Part shown: one piece after another, positions 34,030 to 43,318 of the stretch
Position numbering within the stretch: the stretch's first letter is position 1
Layout of the letters: every line of letters begins with the position of its first letter
Source: Martinezella dioscoreae
Lineage (GTDB): Bacteria; Pseudomonadota; Alphaproteobacteria; Rhizobiales; Rhizobiaceae
NCBI RefSeq assembly: GCF_009176305.1
Contig: NZ_BLAJ01000006.1
Location: 174,930-238,929, forward strand
Reading direction: 5' to 3'
Length of the DNA stretch: 64,000 bases
The notes under the pieces: model-generated
Databases searched by the model: none
What the model was told of the DNA's origin: nothing
The model's input: the letters and a program-made list of their open reading frames with translations, nothing else
Made by a program: the position numbers and the translations under genes

Positions 34030-35508
34030 ATGGCTATGTTTTTCTTTAGAAAAAGCAAAGATGGCAGAAATAATGATGCATCGGTGAGATTGGCATCTTA
34101 CGCTGTACTTGGTGTAATGGGTACAGTATTTGCCTCATCCGCATTCCCTCCATTCTTCACATCGACTTCTACTCGCGCTGTGATCAACGCACCGCTCGTG
34201 CCGCTGACAACGCCGATCAGCGGCAAGGTGACGTCGCTCGGCGCAGCGGGCGAAATAACGGTCGAGAACGATCGCGTCGACAATTCGACCTTGATCGGCT
34301 TGAAGGTTCAGCTTGCCGCGCTGCGCAACGAGATGGAACAGAAGAATTCGATCGTCGGCGACTACGCCCAGCGTATCGGCGACCTTGAAAACGATCTTTC
34401 CGGCCAGCAGGCGGCACTCCTCGTCAGGATCACCGCGGATCTCAAGGCCGCCGAGGCGGCTCTGGAGATGGTGACCTACTCGTCCCGCATCGCGAAAGCC
34501 GAGGCGGCGCGCAAACTCAGGCTCATGGCTCGGGGTATCGCCGCCGGCAGCGAAGGCGAGGTCGCCGATACGGTTCGTCTGGAGGACACCAAGCTTGAAG
34601 CCGCCAAGCTCGCCGTGGCCAAGCTCGCCTCGGAACTCGATTTTGCCCGACAGGGTGTTTATGTTGGCGCCGACCTGCAGTCGCTGCAAAATCTCCAGCA
34701 GGAAATCCGCACGCGCAAGGCCGACCTCCTGCAGATCAAGTTGCAGATCGCGACGATGCGCACGAAAGAGACCGAGCTCGGCTCGCTCGTGATGACGGAG
34801 GCATCGCGGGTCGACAGGCTGGCGCGGGCCGATTTGCACGTTCCCTCGACGAGCCAGCTTTACAAGCCGGTGGCTGCATCCGGACGCGAGGTCACGGCTG
34901 GCGACACGCTCGCTGAAACGCTCGACTGCCGCGACGCCTTTGTCGTCGCAATCTTTTCCGAGCGGCAGGCGCAAGCCCTCGTCGTGGGGTCGAAGGTTGA
35001 TGTCAATGCCGAAGGTTGGCCTCAAGCGGCAAGCGGCGTCGTCGAGCGTCTGGTTCCGCGTACGACCGACAGGGTGGATCTCGATTACGCCGTTCCTTTC
35101 CCGCCGACGGAGCGTCGCGAGCTCTATGCGTACATCCGCCTGACCGAGCCTGGCACGGCAGACTTGCGAGGCAGTCCGTTCTGCTCTGTCGGCACGTGGG
35201 TCGACGTGACGATGCCCCAGGAATGGCTTCAGAAAACGCAGCATTATATACGCGAGGCATCGACATCGCTCATTGGCGTAGCCCAGGCATCCGCCGCGCA
35301 ATGGCCCGCGGCTGAGACAAAACTGACCGGTCTCGTCCGGCGGTCGGCCGAACAGTTCGGCGTGCTCAATTTGGAGGAGCGCCTTGCAAAGGGCCCTCGG
35401 GACATCCGCGCCAGCTGGAGGATCCTCTATCCCCAGCCTCGGCGTGCCGAGGCGCATGCCGTCGAGCTCCTTAACGAGCGAATGAGAGCTGCGCCGGTGA
35501 AAAGCTGA
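34030..35508 (+). CDS. Membrane-fusion-like protein of polysaccharide synthase operon (BgsB-like)
   Basis: Protein of 492 residues with one membrane helix near residues 24-45, a lipoyl-like segment (PISGKVTSLGAAGEI), two long coiled-coil stretches (about 95-135 and 160-260) and a C-terminal barrel. It is HlyD-like but precedes a glycosyltransferase rather than an ABC exporter. In Sinorhizobium the mixed-linkage beta-glucan synthase BgsA is encoded beside such a protein, BgsB. ATG 34030 follows AAAGGA. Likely role: forms the periplasmic exit path or stabilises the synthase. Confidence 0.8.
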   Translation: MAMFFFRKSKDGRNNDASVRLASYAVLGVMGTVFASSAFPPFFTSTSTRAVINAPLVPLTTPISGKVTSLGAAGEITVENDRVDNSTLIGLKVQLAALRNEMEQKNSIVGDYAQRIGDLENDLSGQQAALLVRITADLKAAEAALEMVTYSSRIAKAEAARKLRLMARGIAAGSEGEVADTVRLEDTKLEAAKLAVAKLASELDFARQGVYVGADLQSLQNLQQEIRTRKADLLQIKLQIATMRTKETELGSLVMTEASRVDRLARADLHVPSTSQLYKPVAASGREVTAGDTLAETLDCRDAFVVAIFSERQAQALVVGSKVDVNAEGWPQAASGVVERLVPRTTDRVDLDYAVPFPPTERRELYAYIRLTEPGTADLRGSPFCSVGTWVDVTMPQEWLQKTQHYIREASTSLIGVAQASAAQWPAAETKLTGLVRRSAEQFGVLNLEERLAKGPRDIRASWRILYPQPRRAEAHAVELLNERMRAAPVKS

Positions 35509-35536
35509 CGCAAGTCGCTGCGGCACCCGGCGGCCC

Positions 35537-37543
35537 GTGACCGATCGCATCCAGGCTGAAGTCAGGGAGAAACAGACCGTGTTCTTTAGTTCCGACGACG
35601 ACTTATTCAGTGTTCTGACCTTCGATCTTGTCATCGCCGCTTGCGCGATGTTGTTCGCGATGCTCGCAAACCCAAAGAAACCGTTCGAGCGGGCGGCATT
35701 CAGTCTGCTCATGCTCTTGTCGCTCGGGCTCTATCTTTCGTGGCGCGCCCTCGACACGCTTCCGCCCTTCGAGTTTTCCGCCGAAGTGCTCTGGAATTAT
35801 GTTTACTTCCTCTTCGAGGCGGTGTCGGTGCTTTACGCCATCGGTTCGATCCTGATCCTTCTGAGAACGACTGACTGGAAGAGGGAGGCCGATCTCGGTG
35901 AAAAGGAACTGGCGGCCAAGGCCGACATTCCTTTCGTCGACGTTGTCATCTGCACCTATAACGAGCCACTGAATGTCCTGGAAAAATCGGTCATATCCGC
36001 CCAGGCGATGAACTATCGCAGGCTTCGTGTTTTCGTCTGCGACGACACTCGTCGCCAGGAAGTGCGCGACTATTGCGCACGCGTCGGTGTGAACTACCTG
36101 ACGCGTCCGGATAACAAGCATGCCAAGGCCGGCAATTTGAACAATGCCTTGAATCATACGAACGCGCTCGCCGAGACTTCCGATTTCATCATGGTTCTCG
36201 ATGCGGATTTCGCCCCTCAAGCAAATTTCCTGAACCGAGTTATCGGTCTCTTCAAGGACGGGAAGGTCGCCGTCGTGCAGACGCCGCAATTTTATTTCAA
36301 CAGCGATCCGATCCAGCACAATCTCGGCATCCGACGCTCCTTCGTCGATGACCAGCGTGTCTTCTTCGACACGTTCCAGCCCGCCAAGGATGCCGTCGGA
36401 TGCGCGTTCTGCGTGGGCACCAGCTTCGTTGTGCGTCGCGCCGCCGTCAACGAGATCGGCGGCTTTCCGCATGATGCGCTGTCCGAGGACATGCTGCTTA
36501 CCTACCGCCTGATGGAGCGGGGCTATGTGACCCGGTGGCTGAACGAGAAGTTGAGCGTCGGCCTGTCGGCCGAAGGCATTCCCGAATACATCACCCAAAG
36601 GACCCGCTGGTGCCTCGGCACGATCCAGATCGGCCTGCTGCGCAACGGTCCGCTCTGGCGCGGCAACTTCACCCTCATCCAGCGTCTGCATTATCTGCAC
36701 GGGCTATTCTGTTGGCTGTCGAAGCCTTTCATCCTCTGCCTTTTGCTGGCGCCGTCCGTCTATTGGCTGACCGGAGTTTCGGCGCTGCAGGCTGACGAAC
36801 TGCTTTTCATGAAATACGGCCTCAGCTCGCTCTTCCTGTTCTGGACCTATTCGACATGGATATCCGAAAGGCGCACGCTGCCGCTCTTCACCGAGGTTAC
36901 ACATGCGCTGACCGCTGTGCCGATCACCATCACTCTCTTCCAGGCGATCCGTAAGCCGTTTGGCCGCCCTTTCAAGGTGACGGAGAAGGGAGGGGACAGG
37001 TCCGCGATCCGCGTTCACCGCCCGACCGCGCTGTTTTTCGGCTTCGTAGCGGCCATGTCGGGGCTGTCCGTCGTCCGGGTCGTCTATGGTTGGGATGCAC
37101 CCGTCGAATTTTCCGCACGCGAGTGCCTTAATCTCGTCTGGTCGTCAGTGGCGATGATCATTGCGTTCACGAGCCTGCTTTGTTGCATCGAGCTGCCGCG
37201 TTTCGGCCAGGAGGAACCGATCGAAGTCCGGCTTCGCGGACGGCACCGGGCCAATGGGCACATCGCCGACGTGACGATAACGGCCGTGTCCACCGAAGGC
37301 GTGACGCTGGCGGAACACGGCCCGACCGGTGCGGAGGACGAGGCGGTGTTCATCCCGGAAATCGGCTGGATTTCCTCCTCGGTCAGAGCGGCGCCATCGT
37401 CGACGGCTTTCTGCCTTATGCCGACGCCGGAGCAGCACAATGCCATCCTGCGGCTGCTTTTCAGGAGCGCGCCCGACAACGTCGCGGAACGGGGAGACTT
37501 GCGCAAATCGATGCAGATGCTCTTGTGGCGCGCCTTTTCCTGA
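35537..37543 (+). CDS. Family 2 glycosyltransferase, processive beta-glucan synthase (BgsA/CrdS-like)
   Basis: Inner-membrane synthase of 668 residues. Two helices (30-70 and 85-110) precede the GT-A domain, with VICTYNEP (136-144), VCDD (167-170), the metal-binding DAD motif (222-224), the catalytic base region SEDM (316-319) and QRTRW (354-358). More helices follow, and FKVTEKG near residue 475 matches the gating loop of cellulose synthases. The C-terminal 110 residues form a small domain with AVSTEG, only faintly PilZ-like. It would polymerise UDP-glucose and move the chain out; order and length match curdlan or mixed-linkage glucan synthases rather than BcsA. It starts at GTG 35537, 28 bases after the upstream gene. 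Confidence 0.88.
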   Translation: MTDRIQAEVREKQTVFFSSDDDLFSVLTFDLVIAACAMLFAMLANPKKPFERAAFSLLMLLSLGLYLSWRALDTLPPFEFSAEVLWNYVYFLFEAVSVLYAIGSILILLRTTDWKREADLGEKELAAKADIPFVDVVICTYNEPLNVLEKSVISAQAMNYRRLRVFVCDDTRRQEVRDYCARVGVNYLTRPDNKHAKAGNLNNALNHTNALAETSDFIMVLDADFAPQANFLNRVIGLFKDGKVAVVQTPQFYFNSDPIQHNLGIRRSFVDDQRVFFDTFQPAKDAVGCAFCVGTSFVVRRAAVNEIGGFPHDALSEDMLLTYRLMERGYVTRWLNEKLSVGLSAEGIPEYITQRTRWCLGTIQIGLLRNGPLWRGNFTLIQRLHYLHGLFCWLSKPFILCLLLAPSVYWLTGVSALQADELLFMKYGLSSLFLFWTYSTWISERRTLPLFTEVTHALTAVPITITLFQAIRKPFGRPFKVTEKGGDRSAIRVHRPTALFFGFVAAMSGLSVVRVVYGWDAPVEFSARECLNLVWSSVAMIIAFTSLLCCIELPRFGQEEPIEVRLRGRHRANGHIADVTITAVSTEGVTLAEHGPTGAEDEAVFIPEIGWISSSVRAAPSSTAFCLMPTPEQHNAILRLLFRSAPDNVAERGDLRKSMQMLLWRAFS

Positions 37544-37581
37544 TCGGCGGGCAGGACCATTCGACAGACCCAGGGTGATAT

Positions 37582-38841
37582 ATGCGAAGCTTTTTCAGGG
37601 CCTTTCTGGCTGGCGCCGTCGTCGCATGTTGGGTAAATGGGGCATGGGCAGGCGAGGAACGGCATGTTCAACTCGCCGCAAGGCTTTGCGCCGGCCTCGT
37701 TACTCATATGAGCGGCGAGCCGGCGCAGCCTTTCGTCTTTCGCAGCTACGAGCCTCTGGCCGATGCTTCCCCGCTCCATCCCGCGCTCGAGAATGCGGGC
37801 TTCACCTATGACAACGCACTGGCGGTCATGGCGCTATATGCCTGTGGCCGAAAATCGGAAGCGAGCCGGGTCGCCGATGCATTGGTGCTCGCGTTGAAGA
37901 CGGATCGATTTTATCACGATGGGCGGCTGCGAAACGCCTATCGCGCCGGCCCGGTTGAGGATAACGGCAGCATGCTGCTTCCGGGCTATTGGAGCCCCGT
38001 TAGCAAGTCTTGGATTGAAGACGACTATCAGGTCGGCAGCGCGACGGGCAGCACGGCCTGGGGGGCGCTGGCACTGCTGACCGCCTACGAACAGACCGGC
38101 CGAAGGCCCTATCTGGATGCCGCTCGGACAATCATGGACTGGATCCATCGCAGCACCGCAGATCCGCAAAATCCCGGTTATTTCGGAGGCTTTTTTGGTC
38201 AGGAGCCCTCACCGGAACGCATAGGCTGGAAATCCACGGAACATAACCTCGATGTCTATGCGGCGGATCGCTGGCTTGCCGAGCTCGATCCCATGGGCGA
38301 CTGGATGCATCACGCCGAGAAAGCGCGCGCGTTTCTGGAGGCCATGTGGGATTTCGAGGACGGTCGTTTCTTTGTCGGCAGCCTGCCCGACAGCGCCGCA
38401 CCGAATACGAGGATGTCGGGTCTCGACGCCGAATTGTGGCCGCTCATCGCCGTGCCGGCCTACGCGTTCAGGCGCGCGCGCGTCCTGGAATGGACGAAAC
38501 GCAATCATGGCGTTGATGGTGGTTTCGACTTCAACAACGACCGCGACGGCATCTGGCTTGAGGGCACTGCCCAGGCCGCCCTCGTGTTTCGTCTGAGCGG
38601 CAGCGCGAAAGAGGCCGAACCTTTGTTCGAAACGATTTCCAGGCAAGTTGCCCCCGACGGGCTGCTCTATGCCACGGTCAACGCTGAGCTATCGACCGGC
38701 CTGAAGGTTGGGCCCGACTCCGCCTCCGTTGACTTCAAGTACTTCCGCCTTCCCCATATAGGAGCGACGGCATGGGCCGTGCTTGCCGCGCTGAAGCGCA
38801 ATCCTTTCATAGGCACGGCCGGTCAGTCGGCGAACCGTTAG
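37582..38841 (+). CDS. Exported alpha/alpha-barrel glycosidase-like protein of the glucan operon
   Basis: Protein of 419 residues with a signal peptide of about 23 residues (cut after AWA). The rest is helical with recurrent motifs FTYDNALAVMALYACG, GSTAWGALALLTAYEQTGRRPYL and WLEGTAQAALVFRLSG, characteristic of six-hairpin glycosidases. Candidate acidic catalytic residues lie in FTYDNA and STEHNLDVYAADR. It follows the synthase by 38 bases in the same direction. In analogous operons a periplasmic hydrolase trims or edits the nascent polymer. The family number and bond specificity cannot be fixed by eye. Confidence 0.8.
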   Translation: MRSFFRAFLAGAVVACWVNGAWAGEERHVQLAARLCAGLVTHMSGEPAQPFVFRSYEPLADASPLHPALENAGFTYDNALAVMALYACGRKSEASRVADALVLALKTDRFYHDGRLRNAYRAGPVEDNGSMLLPGYWSPVSKSWIEDDYQVGSATGSTAWGALALLTAYEQTGRRPYLDAARTIMDWIHRSTADPQNPGYFGGFFGQEPSPERIGWKSTEHNLDVYAADRWLAELDPMGDWMHHAEKARAFLEAMWDFEDGRFFVGSLPDSAAPNTRMSGLDAELWPLIAVPAYAFRRARVLEWTKRNHGVDGGFDFNNDRDGIWLEGTAQAALVFRLSGSAKEAEPLFETISRQVAPDGLLYATVNAELSTGLKVGPDSASVDFKYFRLPHIGATAWAVLAALKRNPFIGTAGQSANR

Positions 38842-39168
38842 AGTTCCCGGAAAAGTACGAAGCGGTGTTCGTCCGGAATTGCGAAAAAAAACAAAGGGCG
38901 ATTTCCTGATTGGATGAAGCGCCGAACCGCCCTGGAATAGACCACGCCACCGGGCGGCGATTGGGAAAGGTTTCAGTGGTCTAAGATGAATTGCCGTGCC
39001 CGGTGGGCCCAGGCAGGGCGGCTGCGTAGCACTATCGCGCATGTCGGCTGTGAACTTGAGTTCAGTAACTTGCACGATTCAATCTGTCATTGTGCTGCGG
39101 TTTTGTGAATGCCGCCAGGCGTATCCGAAGACGGGCACGCGGAATCACAACTGGGTCTTTCGCGCCAA
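38842..39168. other. Intergenic region, nothing recognised
   Basis: Convergent space after the glucan operon. No gene, and no hairpin with a T-tract is evident. Confidence 0.45.
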
Positions 39169-39438
39169 CTAATCGCAGACGGTTTCGCGCACCACCACCC
39201 GATGATGATGGCGGTAGCTGTAGCGTCTCTCGGTCCAGCACCGGCGATGATATCTGTAGCGTGGGCCGTCATAGTACCCATCATCCGCGTAGGCCGGCGG
39301 AGCACGATAATAACGCGGCGGCGGCGCATCATAGTCGTAGCGAGGCCCAACTCCGTATTCAAAGTAGACCTGAGAGAATGCCGGGGACGCGGCCAAGGTC
39401 GTGGCGAGCGCCAACGCTGCGATTACGATTCTTTTCAT
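39169..39438 (-). CDS. Small exported Tyr/Arg/His-rich protein
   Basis: Protein of 89 residues. A clear signal peptide (MKRIVIAALALATTLAASPA, cut after FS or AFS) is followed by a low-complexity mature part rich in Tyr, Pro, Arg and His (PPPRYYRAPPAYADDGYYDG) with two Cys (CWTERR near residue 67 and the penultimate residue). A ribosome-binding site GGAAAGA precedes the ATG. Such short basic envelope proteins are common in rhizobia and have no assigned function. Confidence 0.72.
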   Translation of the reverse strand: MKRIVIAALALATTLAASPAFSQVYFEYGVGPRYDYDAPPPRYYRAPPAYADDGYYDGPRYRYHRRCWTERRYSYRHHHRVVVRETVCD

Positions 39439-39716
39439 GTCTTTCCATTCCGATTCATGTACAGCTGCGGCGCGCTAACCCGCGCCCTAAATGTAGTATG
39501 CCATGAGCACTGCTCGTGAATACGGACGAAAGTCCCGATCAAGTAGGGACTTAGGCCTAAGAGCTCCCGAATGCTTTGTTCGCTAGCGTTCATAGAAGTT
39601 GGTGGACTCGTCTTTCTCGAAGCGTAAGATGAAGTATCGGCACCAACCGAATACGTAGGCGGTGGCGACGGAGGGCTTAGACGTGCTCCCGCCTGCAAGA
39701 CCGAGGGAGCGGTATT

Positions 39717-39998
39717 ATGCCCTTTCGGAAATACGCATCTATTCCAGATGATCCCAATTTTCGCGAAGCGTTAATGGTTTGGGCTCGCAAGTTTACCAGA
39801 TCCGAGGCGGTCGCGAGACGTGTCACTCGACGGACGATTGATGTGTTGTGCGACAATCCAAGCCTCCTCGACGGACGCGACATAAACGAAGCGATTTTCA
39901 TGCTGTTGCGGCGGCACGCGTTCGATGAAATCGAGTGGTCGTCCGAGCAAGGCCATCAAGGTGATGGGGCCATGTCCGAGAAGCAGCCGATGTGGTGA
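39717..39998 (+). CDS. Small protein resembling sigma-factor region 2
   Basis: Protein of 93 residues. Residues 15-75 (ALMVWARKFTRSEAVARRV to MLLRRHAFDEIEW) follow the hydrophobic pattern of ECF sigma region 2, but region 4 is missing and the C-terminus is short and polar. GGGAGCGG lies upstream of the ATG. It could be a sigma-like or anti-sigma-interacting fragment, or a coincidental helical protein. No partner gene is adjacent. Confidence 0.5.
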   Translation: MPFRKYASIPDDPNFREALMVWARKFTRSEAVARRVTRRTIDVLCDNPSLLDGRDINEAIFMLLRRHAFDEIEWSSEQGHQGDGAMSEKQPMW

Positions 39999-40070
39999 TA
40001 GAGCGCTGCATCGTAAAGCCGCATCTTCCCGAAACGGAAAAGCCGCGGGATCACTCGGTAGTCCGCCCGA

Positions 40071-41024
40071 TCAGCAGGTCGGAACCTGCATTTCATTGCA
40101 TATACTCTGATTCTCCCATGGAAGCCCGCCAGCGAATAGTGTCGTGATCCACTGTATAAACGCTTCAGTTCGTGCCGGCGTGAATTTCGCGGACGGACGG
40201 ACAAGATGGATCCCCCCATCGATCTCGAACTGCCACTCAGGTAGGAGCCGGACGAGCGTCCCGGCAGCGAAGTCACGGACCATGGACCACTCGCCGAAGC
40301 CGACGATGCCGATTCCCTGCCGTGCCGCTTCGAGCAGCGTGTCGATGTCGTTCGATCGATAGCTTCCGGAAGGCAGGATCGTCTCGCGCAGCGGGCCCTT
40401 CCGCATGCGCCACTCCGGCACCAGCACTGGCCCGGTATATCGAAGGAGGTTGTGATCCACGAGCGCGCGCGGAGAGGCGGGAATCCCGTGGCGATCGAGA
40501 TAATCCGGTGATGCGCCGAGAACGATCCGGTGGTCGCCCAGCTTGCGTGAAACAAGACGGCTGTCACCGAGCGTTCCAAGGCGTACTGCTGCGTCAAATC
40601 CTTCGCCGATGAGATCGACATGCCGCTCGGCGTAGTCGACCTCGATGTCAAGGCCTGGATATCGGCGAGCAAAAGCTGGCATCGCAGGCGCCAGCCATTG
40701 CCGGCCCATCGCCGCCGGGAAGGCCAGGCGCAGCCGACCTTTGAGCTCGATACCGCCGGCGGCCGCCTCCTGCTCGGCCTCTAAAATGGCGTTGGTTGCA
40801 CTTAGAATGCGTTCCGCGAGCTGGGCACCGGCTTCCGTTAGTCGAACCCGCCGTGTCGTTCTTTCGAGCAGACGCACGCCGAGGCGTCGTTCCAGCGCGG
40901 CGATACGTTTGGACACAATGGTCGGGTGTCGGCGGAGCATGGCGGCTGCCGCGACGAATGAGCCTTCCCTGGCAACAGCCACGAGTGCTGCAAGTTCGTC
41001 GGTCCGCGCTTGTTCGAGATACAT
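40071..41024 (-). CDS. LysR-family transcriptional regulator
   Basis: LysR regulator of 317 residues. The helix-turn-helix is GSFVAAAAMLRRHPTIVSKR with the wing LTEAGAQLAERIL. The effector domain has the canonical EVDYAERHVDLIGEGFDAAVRLG. The stop falls at 40071. It is divergent from the nitroreductase that is now split by an IS element; a 19-bp dyad (41067-41085) and a TATAAT box lie between them. Confidence 0.92.
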   Translation of the reverse strand: MYLEQARTDELAALVAVAREGSFVAAAAMLRRHPTIVSKRIAALERRLGVRLLERTTRRVRLTEAGAQLAERILSATNAILEAEQEAAAGGIELKGRLRLAFPAAMGRQWLAPAMPAFARRYPGLDIEVDYAERHVDLIGEGFDAAVRLGTLGDSRLVSRKLGDHRIVLGASPDYLDRHGIPASPRALVDHNLLRYTGPVLVPEWRMRKGPLRETILPSGSYRSNDIDTLLEAARQGIGIVGFGEWSMVRDFAAGTLVRLLPEWQFEIDGGIHLVRPSAKFTPARTEAFIQWITTLFAGGLPWENQSICNEMQVPTC

Positions 41025-41066
41025 GATTATCGGATCGCCTCCAAATCGCTTTCAGAGAAGCAGGAT

Positions 41067-41092
41067 TGCTGCACATATTGCAGCATTATAAT
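41067..41092 (+). promoter_or_regulatory. LysR-type dyad and -10 box upstream of nitroreductase
   Basis: TGCTGCA-N5-TGCAGCA (41067-41085) is a perfect 7-bp dyad with the T-N11-A form of LysR sites. A consensus -10 TATAAT follows at 41087-41092, so the dyad covers the -35 position. Confidence 0.65.
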
Positions 41093-41498
41093 GCGACGAA
41101 CCCTAATTTTCCTAGCTCCACAGTGAGGCTACCTCTGTTTCGACACGGCAGCGATGCGATTGCCGTCCGGATACGAGACGAAAAGGAAAACCACGATGAC
41201 GACTGTGAATGAACGTCTGGAATGGCGCTATGCGACCAAGAAATACGACCCGAGCAGGAGCGTCGCCCCCGACACGCTCTCGCGCATTGTCGAGGCGGTG
41301 CGCCTAGCACCCACGTCGAGCGGGCTTCAGCCCTTCGAGCTGATTGTCGTAAGCAACCCGGACGTCCGCACGAGAATTCGAGCCGCGGCCTGGGATCAGG
41401 CGCAAATCACCGACTGCTCGCACCTGCTGGTTTTTGCGGCCTGGGACGACATCACTGCTGCTCGCGTCAACATGATGTTCGACCTCACCAATGAGGTT

Positions 41499-42982
41499 GT
41501 CTAATCGCATTCCATCCGTCAAGCTGGTTTTGGCATTGAACGACCTTGCCGGCTTGCGGGACAGGCAACGCGGCCGAACCGATTGAGTGGATCTGCCCTC
41601 TCCGGCCATGTCGTACTGAGCTATCCAGTGCTGGGCGCAGGGTTGTCTCCGCGGTCGGCAAATGCCGCCGCACAATGGTCTTCGCAGGTGGGATCTTCCT
41701 ATGTTCGAGACGCAGTCTCAACGAGCTGCAGCCACTAGAAGCGGAATGATCCTGCCCACGTCCGCAGCAGGGACGCTCAGCGCCCAGAGTTAGATGGCGC
41801 GCTGAGGGACGACGACTGGGCGTCTCCTATACGGTGGCGCCAGCCGATGCGTTGAACACTTCTGCCGTCTTGAGCATGCTGTGCATGATGACCGCGAGTT
41901 TCCGGGCCACGGCCACAGCGGCCCGCTTGAAGCCGAGTCGCTCGCGCAGCTTAAGTCCCCAACTCTTGAGACTGCTCTCGGTCCTGGCACTGGTTCTCGT
42001 CAGCAGCGTTGTCGCCGCTTCGTAAAGCAACCCACGTAAGCGATTGTCACCCCTGCGCGAGATATGGCCGTCATAATCGACCTCGCCTGATTGGTAGCGC
42101 CGGGTTGTCAACCCGAGCCAGGCGCCCACCGAGCGCGACGTTCGAAAGTTTCCTGGATCTTCAATTGCCGTAACGTAGGATACCGCCGTGACAACCCCGA
42201 TGCCTGGGATTGTCATCAGTAGCTTCGTAGCTTGGCTCTCACGCGCCACCACCAGCAACTGGCGACTGAGATCAGCTGCGCGCTTTCGGAGATCGTGCCA
42301 CGCCTCCAAAAGAGGCAAGATAACTTTTGCAAGCTCGTTGTTCCCATCCAAAAGCTTCCGCACATCGCCATCAAATACTCGACCCTTCGCTTTCGGGATG
42401 ATCAGGCCGAAGGTCTTCATCAGGCCGCGGATTTGATTGCCGAGTTGTGTTGAGATGTTCAAAAGCTGTGCGCGGGCAGCCACCAACGTGCGGGCCATCA
42501 TGGCGTCAAACGACTTGACGCGAACCGCTTTGTAAAAACCCGCTTCAGCGAGTTGCGCCAAGCCGTCCGCATCATTGGTATCGGTCTTGTTGAGCGTCTC
42601 GTTCAATACCTTTTGTGCGTGCCGCGCTTCAATGCAGATCGCAGGAACCCCCTCGGTCGTCAACGCGTGATAGAACCACGTCGACAGCGGTCCCGTTTCG
42701 AATACGACGCGCCGAGCGCGGGGAGCATGCCTGCGGATCATCTCTGCCAGAAGTTTTGGATCCGAAGGGCACTTCCCCCGCCAGATCCGCTTGCCGTTCT
42801 CCCGGATCGATATCGCGGTATCTTTCAATGAAACATCAAGCCCAATATACTGGTTCATGGTTGCCTCCATCCGATGTTTGGGCCCGGTTCCAATCGAGAG
42901 CCCTTTTTCCATCTTATCGGGGGCAACCACCCCCGCTAGCACAAAAAGCCAGGGCGAGATCGCGCCGCGATTACTCCATGTT
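41499..42982 (-). mobile_element. IS110-family insertion sequence, 1484 bp
   Basis: The ends are set by the split nitroreductase: GTT occurs at both junctions (41496-41498 and 42980-42982), so the insert is 1484 bp with a 3-base ambiguity. The absence of terminal inverted repeats and of a long target duplication agrees with IS110 biology. About 330 bases lie between the left junction and the transposase stop and about 120 bases beyond its start; these would hold the element's non-coding ends, including the bridge-RNA region expected for this family. Confidence 0.88.
41827..42858 (-). CDS. IS110-family transposase
   Basis: DEDD-type transposase of 343 residues from ATG 42858 (MNQYIGLDVSLKDTAI). 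The N-terminal RuvC-like domain has GLDVS, VVFETGP and NKTDTNDADGLAQLA, giving the acidic set. The C-terminal Tnp20-type domain has LLMTIPGIGVVTAVSYV with the serine-containing tail region (AWLGLTTRRYQSGEVD, GDNRLRGLLYEAA). The reading frame is intact, so the element may still be active. It is transcribed opposite to the gene it disrupts. Confidence 0.95.
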   Translation of the reverse strand: MNQYIGLDVSLKDTAISIRENGKRIWRGKCPSDPKLLAEMIRRHAPRARRVVFETGPLSTWFYHALTTEGVPAICIEARHAQKVLNETLNKTDTNDADGLAQLAEAGFYKAVRVKSFDAMMARTLVAARAQLLNISTQLGNQIRGLMKTFGLIIPKAKGRVFDGDVRKLLDGNNELAKVILPLLEAWHDLRKRAADLSRQLLVVARESQATKLLMTIPGIGVVTAVSYVTAIEDPGNFRTSRSVGAWLGLTTRRYQSGEVDYDGHISRRGDNRLRGLLYEAATTLLTRTSARTESSLKSWGLKLRERLGFKRAAVAVARKLAVIMHSMLKTAEVFNASAGATV

Positions 42983-43318
42983 CGAGGCTTTAGAAACGAG
43001 GGCTGGGAAAATTATCGCAAGAAACTGTTGGGTATAGTTGCCGCGCAGGGAACAGAGGCCAATTATCAAGCCGCCGCCCGGCAGGCCTATATCGGCTTGG
43101 GCGTCGCCGTCATCGCGGCAGCCTTCGAACAGGTGGACTCGACACCTATGGAAGGCTTCGACCCGGCCGCGGTCGACGAGATATTGGACCTGCGATCGAA
43201 AGGGCTGCGCAGCGTCGTCATGCTGCCGATTGGATACCGAGCCCCAGAGGGCGATTGGCTCGTGCATCTGAAGAAGGTCCGTCGAAGCCGCCATGAGTTT
43301 GTCACCGATATCGTGTGA

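Larger units (their letters stand above)
41196..43318 (+). pseudogene. NAD(P)H nitroreductase (NfsB-like) interrupted by IS110 element
   Basis: The first 101 codons (ATG 41196, AAGGAAAA upstream) give MTTVNERLEWRYATKKYDP and the nitroreductase core up to MMFDLTNEV, then a stop two codons later. The missing half starts at 42983 with RGFRNEGWENYRKKLL and includes ARQAYIGLGVAVIAAAFEQV and the C-terminal LKKVRRSRHEFVTDIV, ending at 43318. Removing the insert restores one frame of 212 residues, the normal size of the family. It would have been an FMN protein reducing nitroaromatics or quinones, controlled by the divergent LysR gene. It must be inactive now. Confidence 0.9.

Noticed and set aside
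34135..35712. Leftward frame of 525 codons
   Set aside because: Antisense to the HlyD-like gene, which has clear domain structure; composition is typical of a shadow frame.
39956..40672. Leftward frame of 238 codons
   Set aside because: Out-of-frame shadow inside the LysR gene at 40071-41024.
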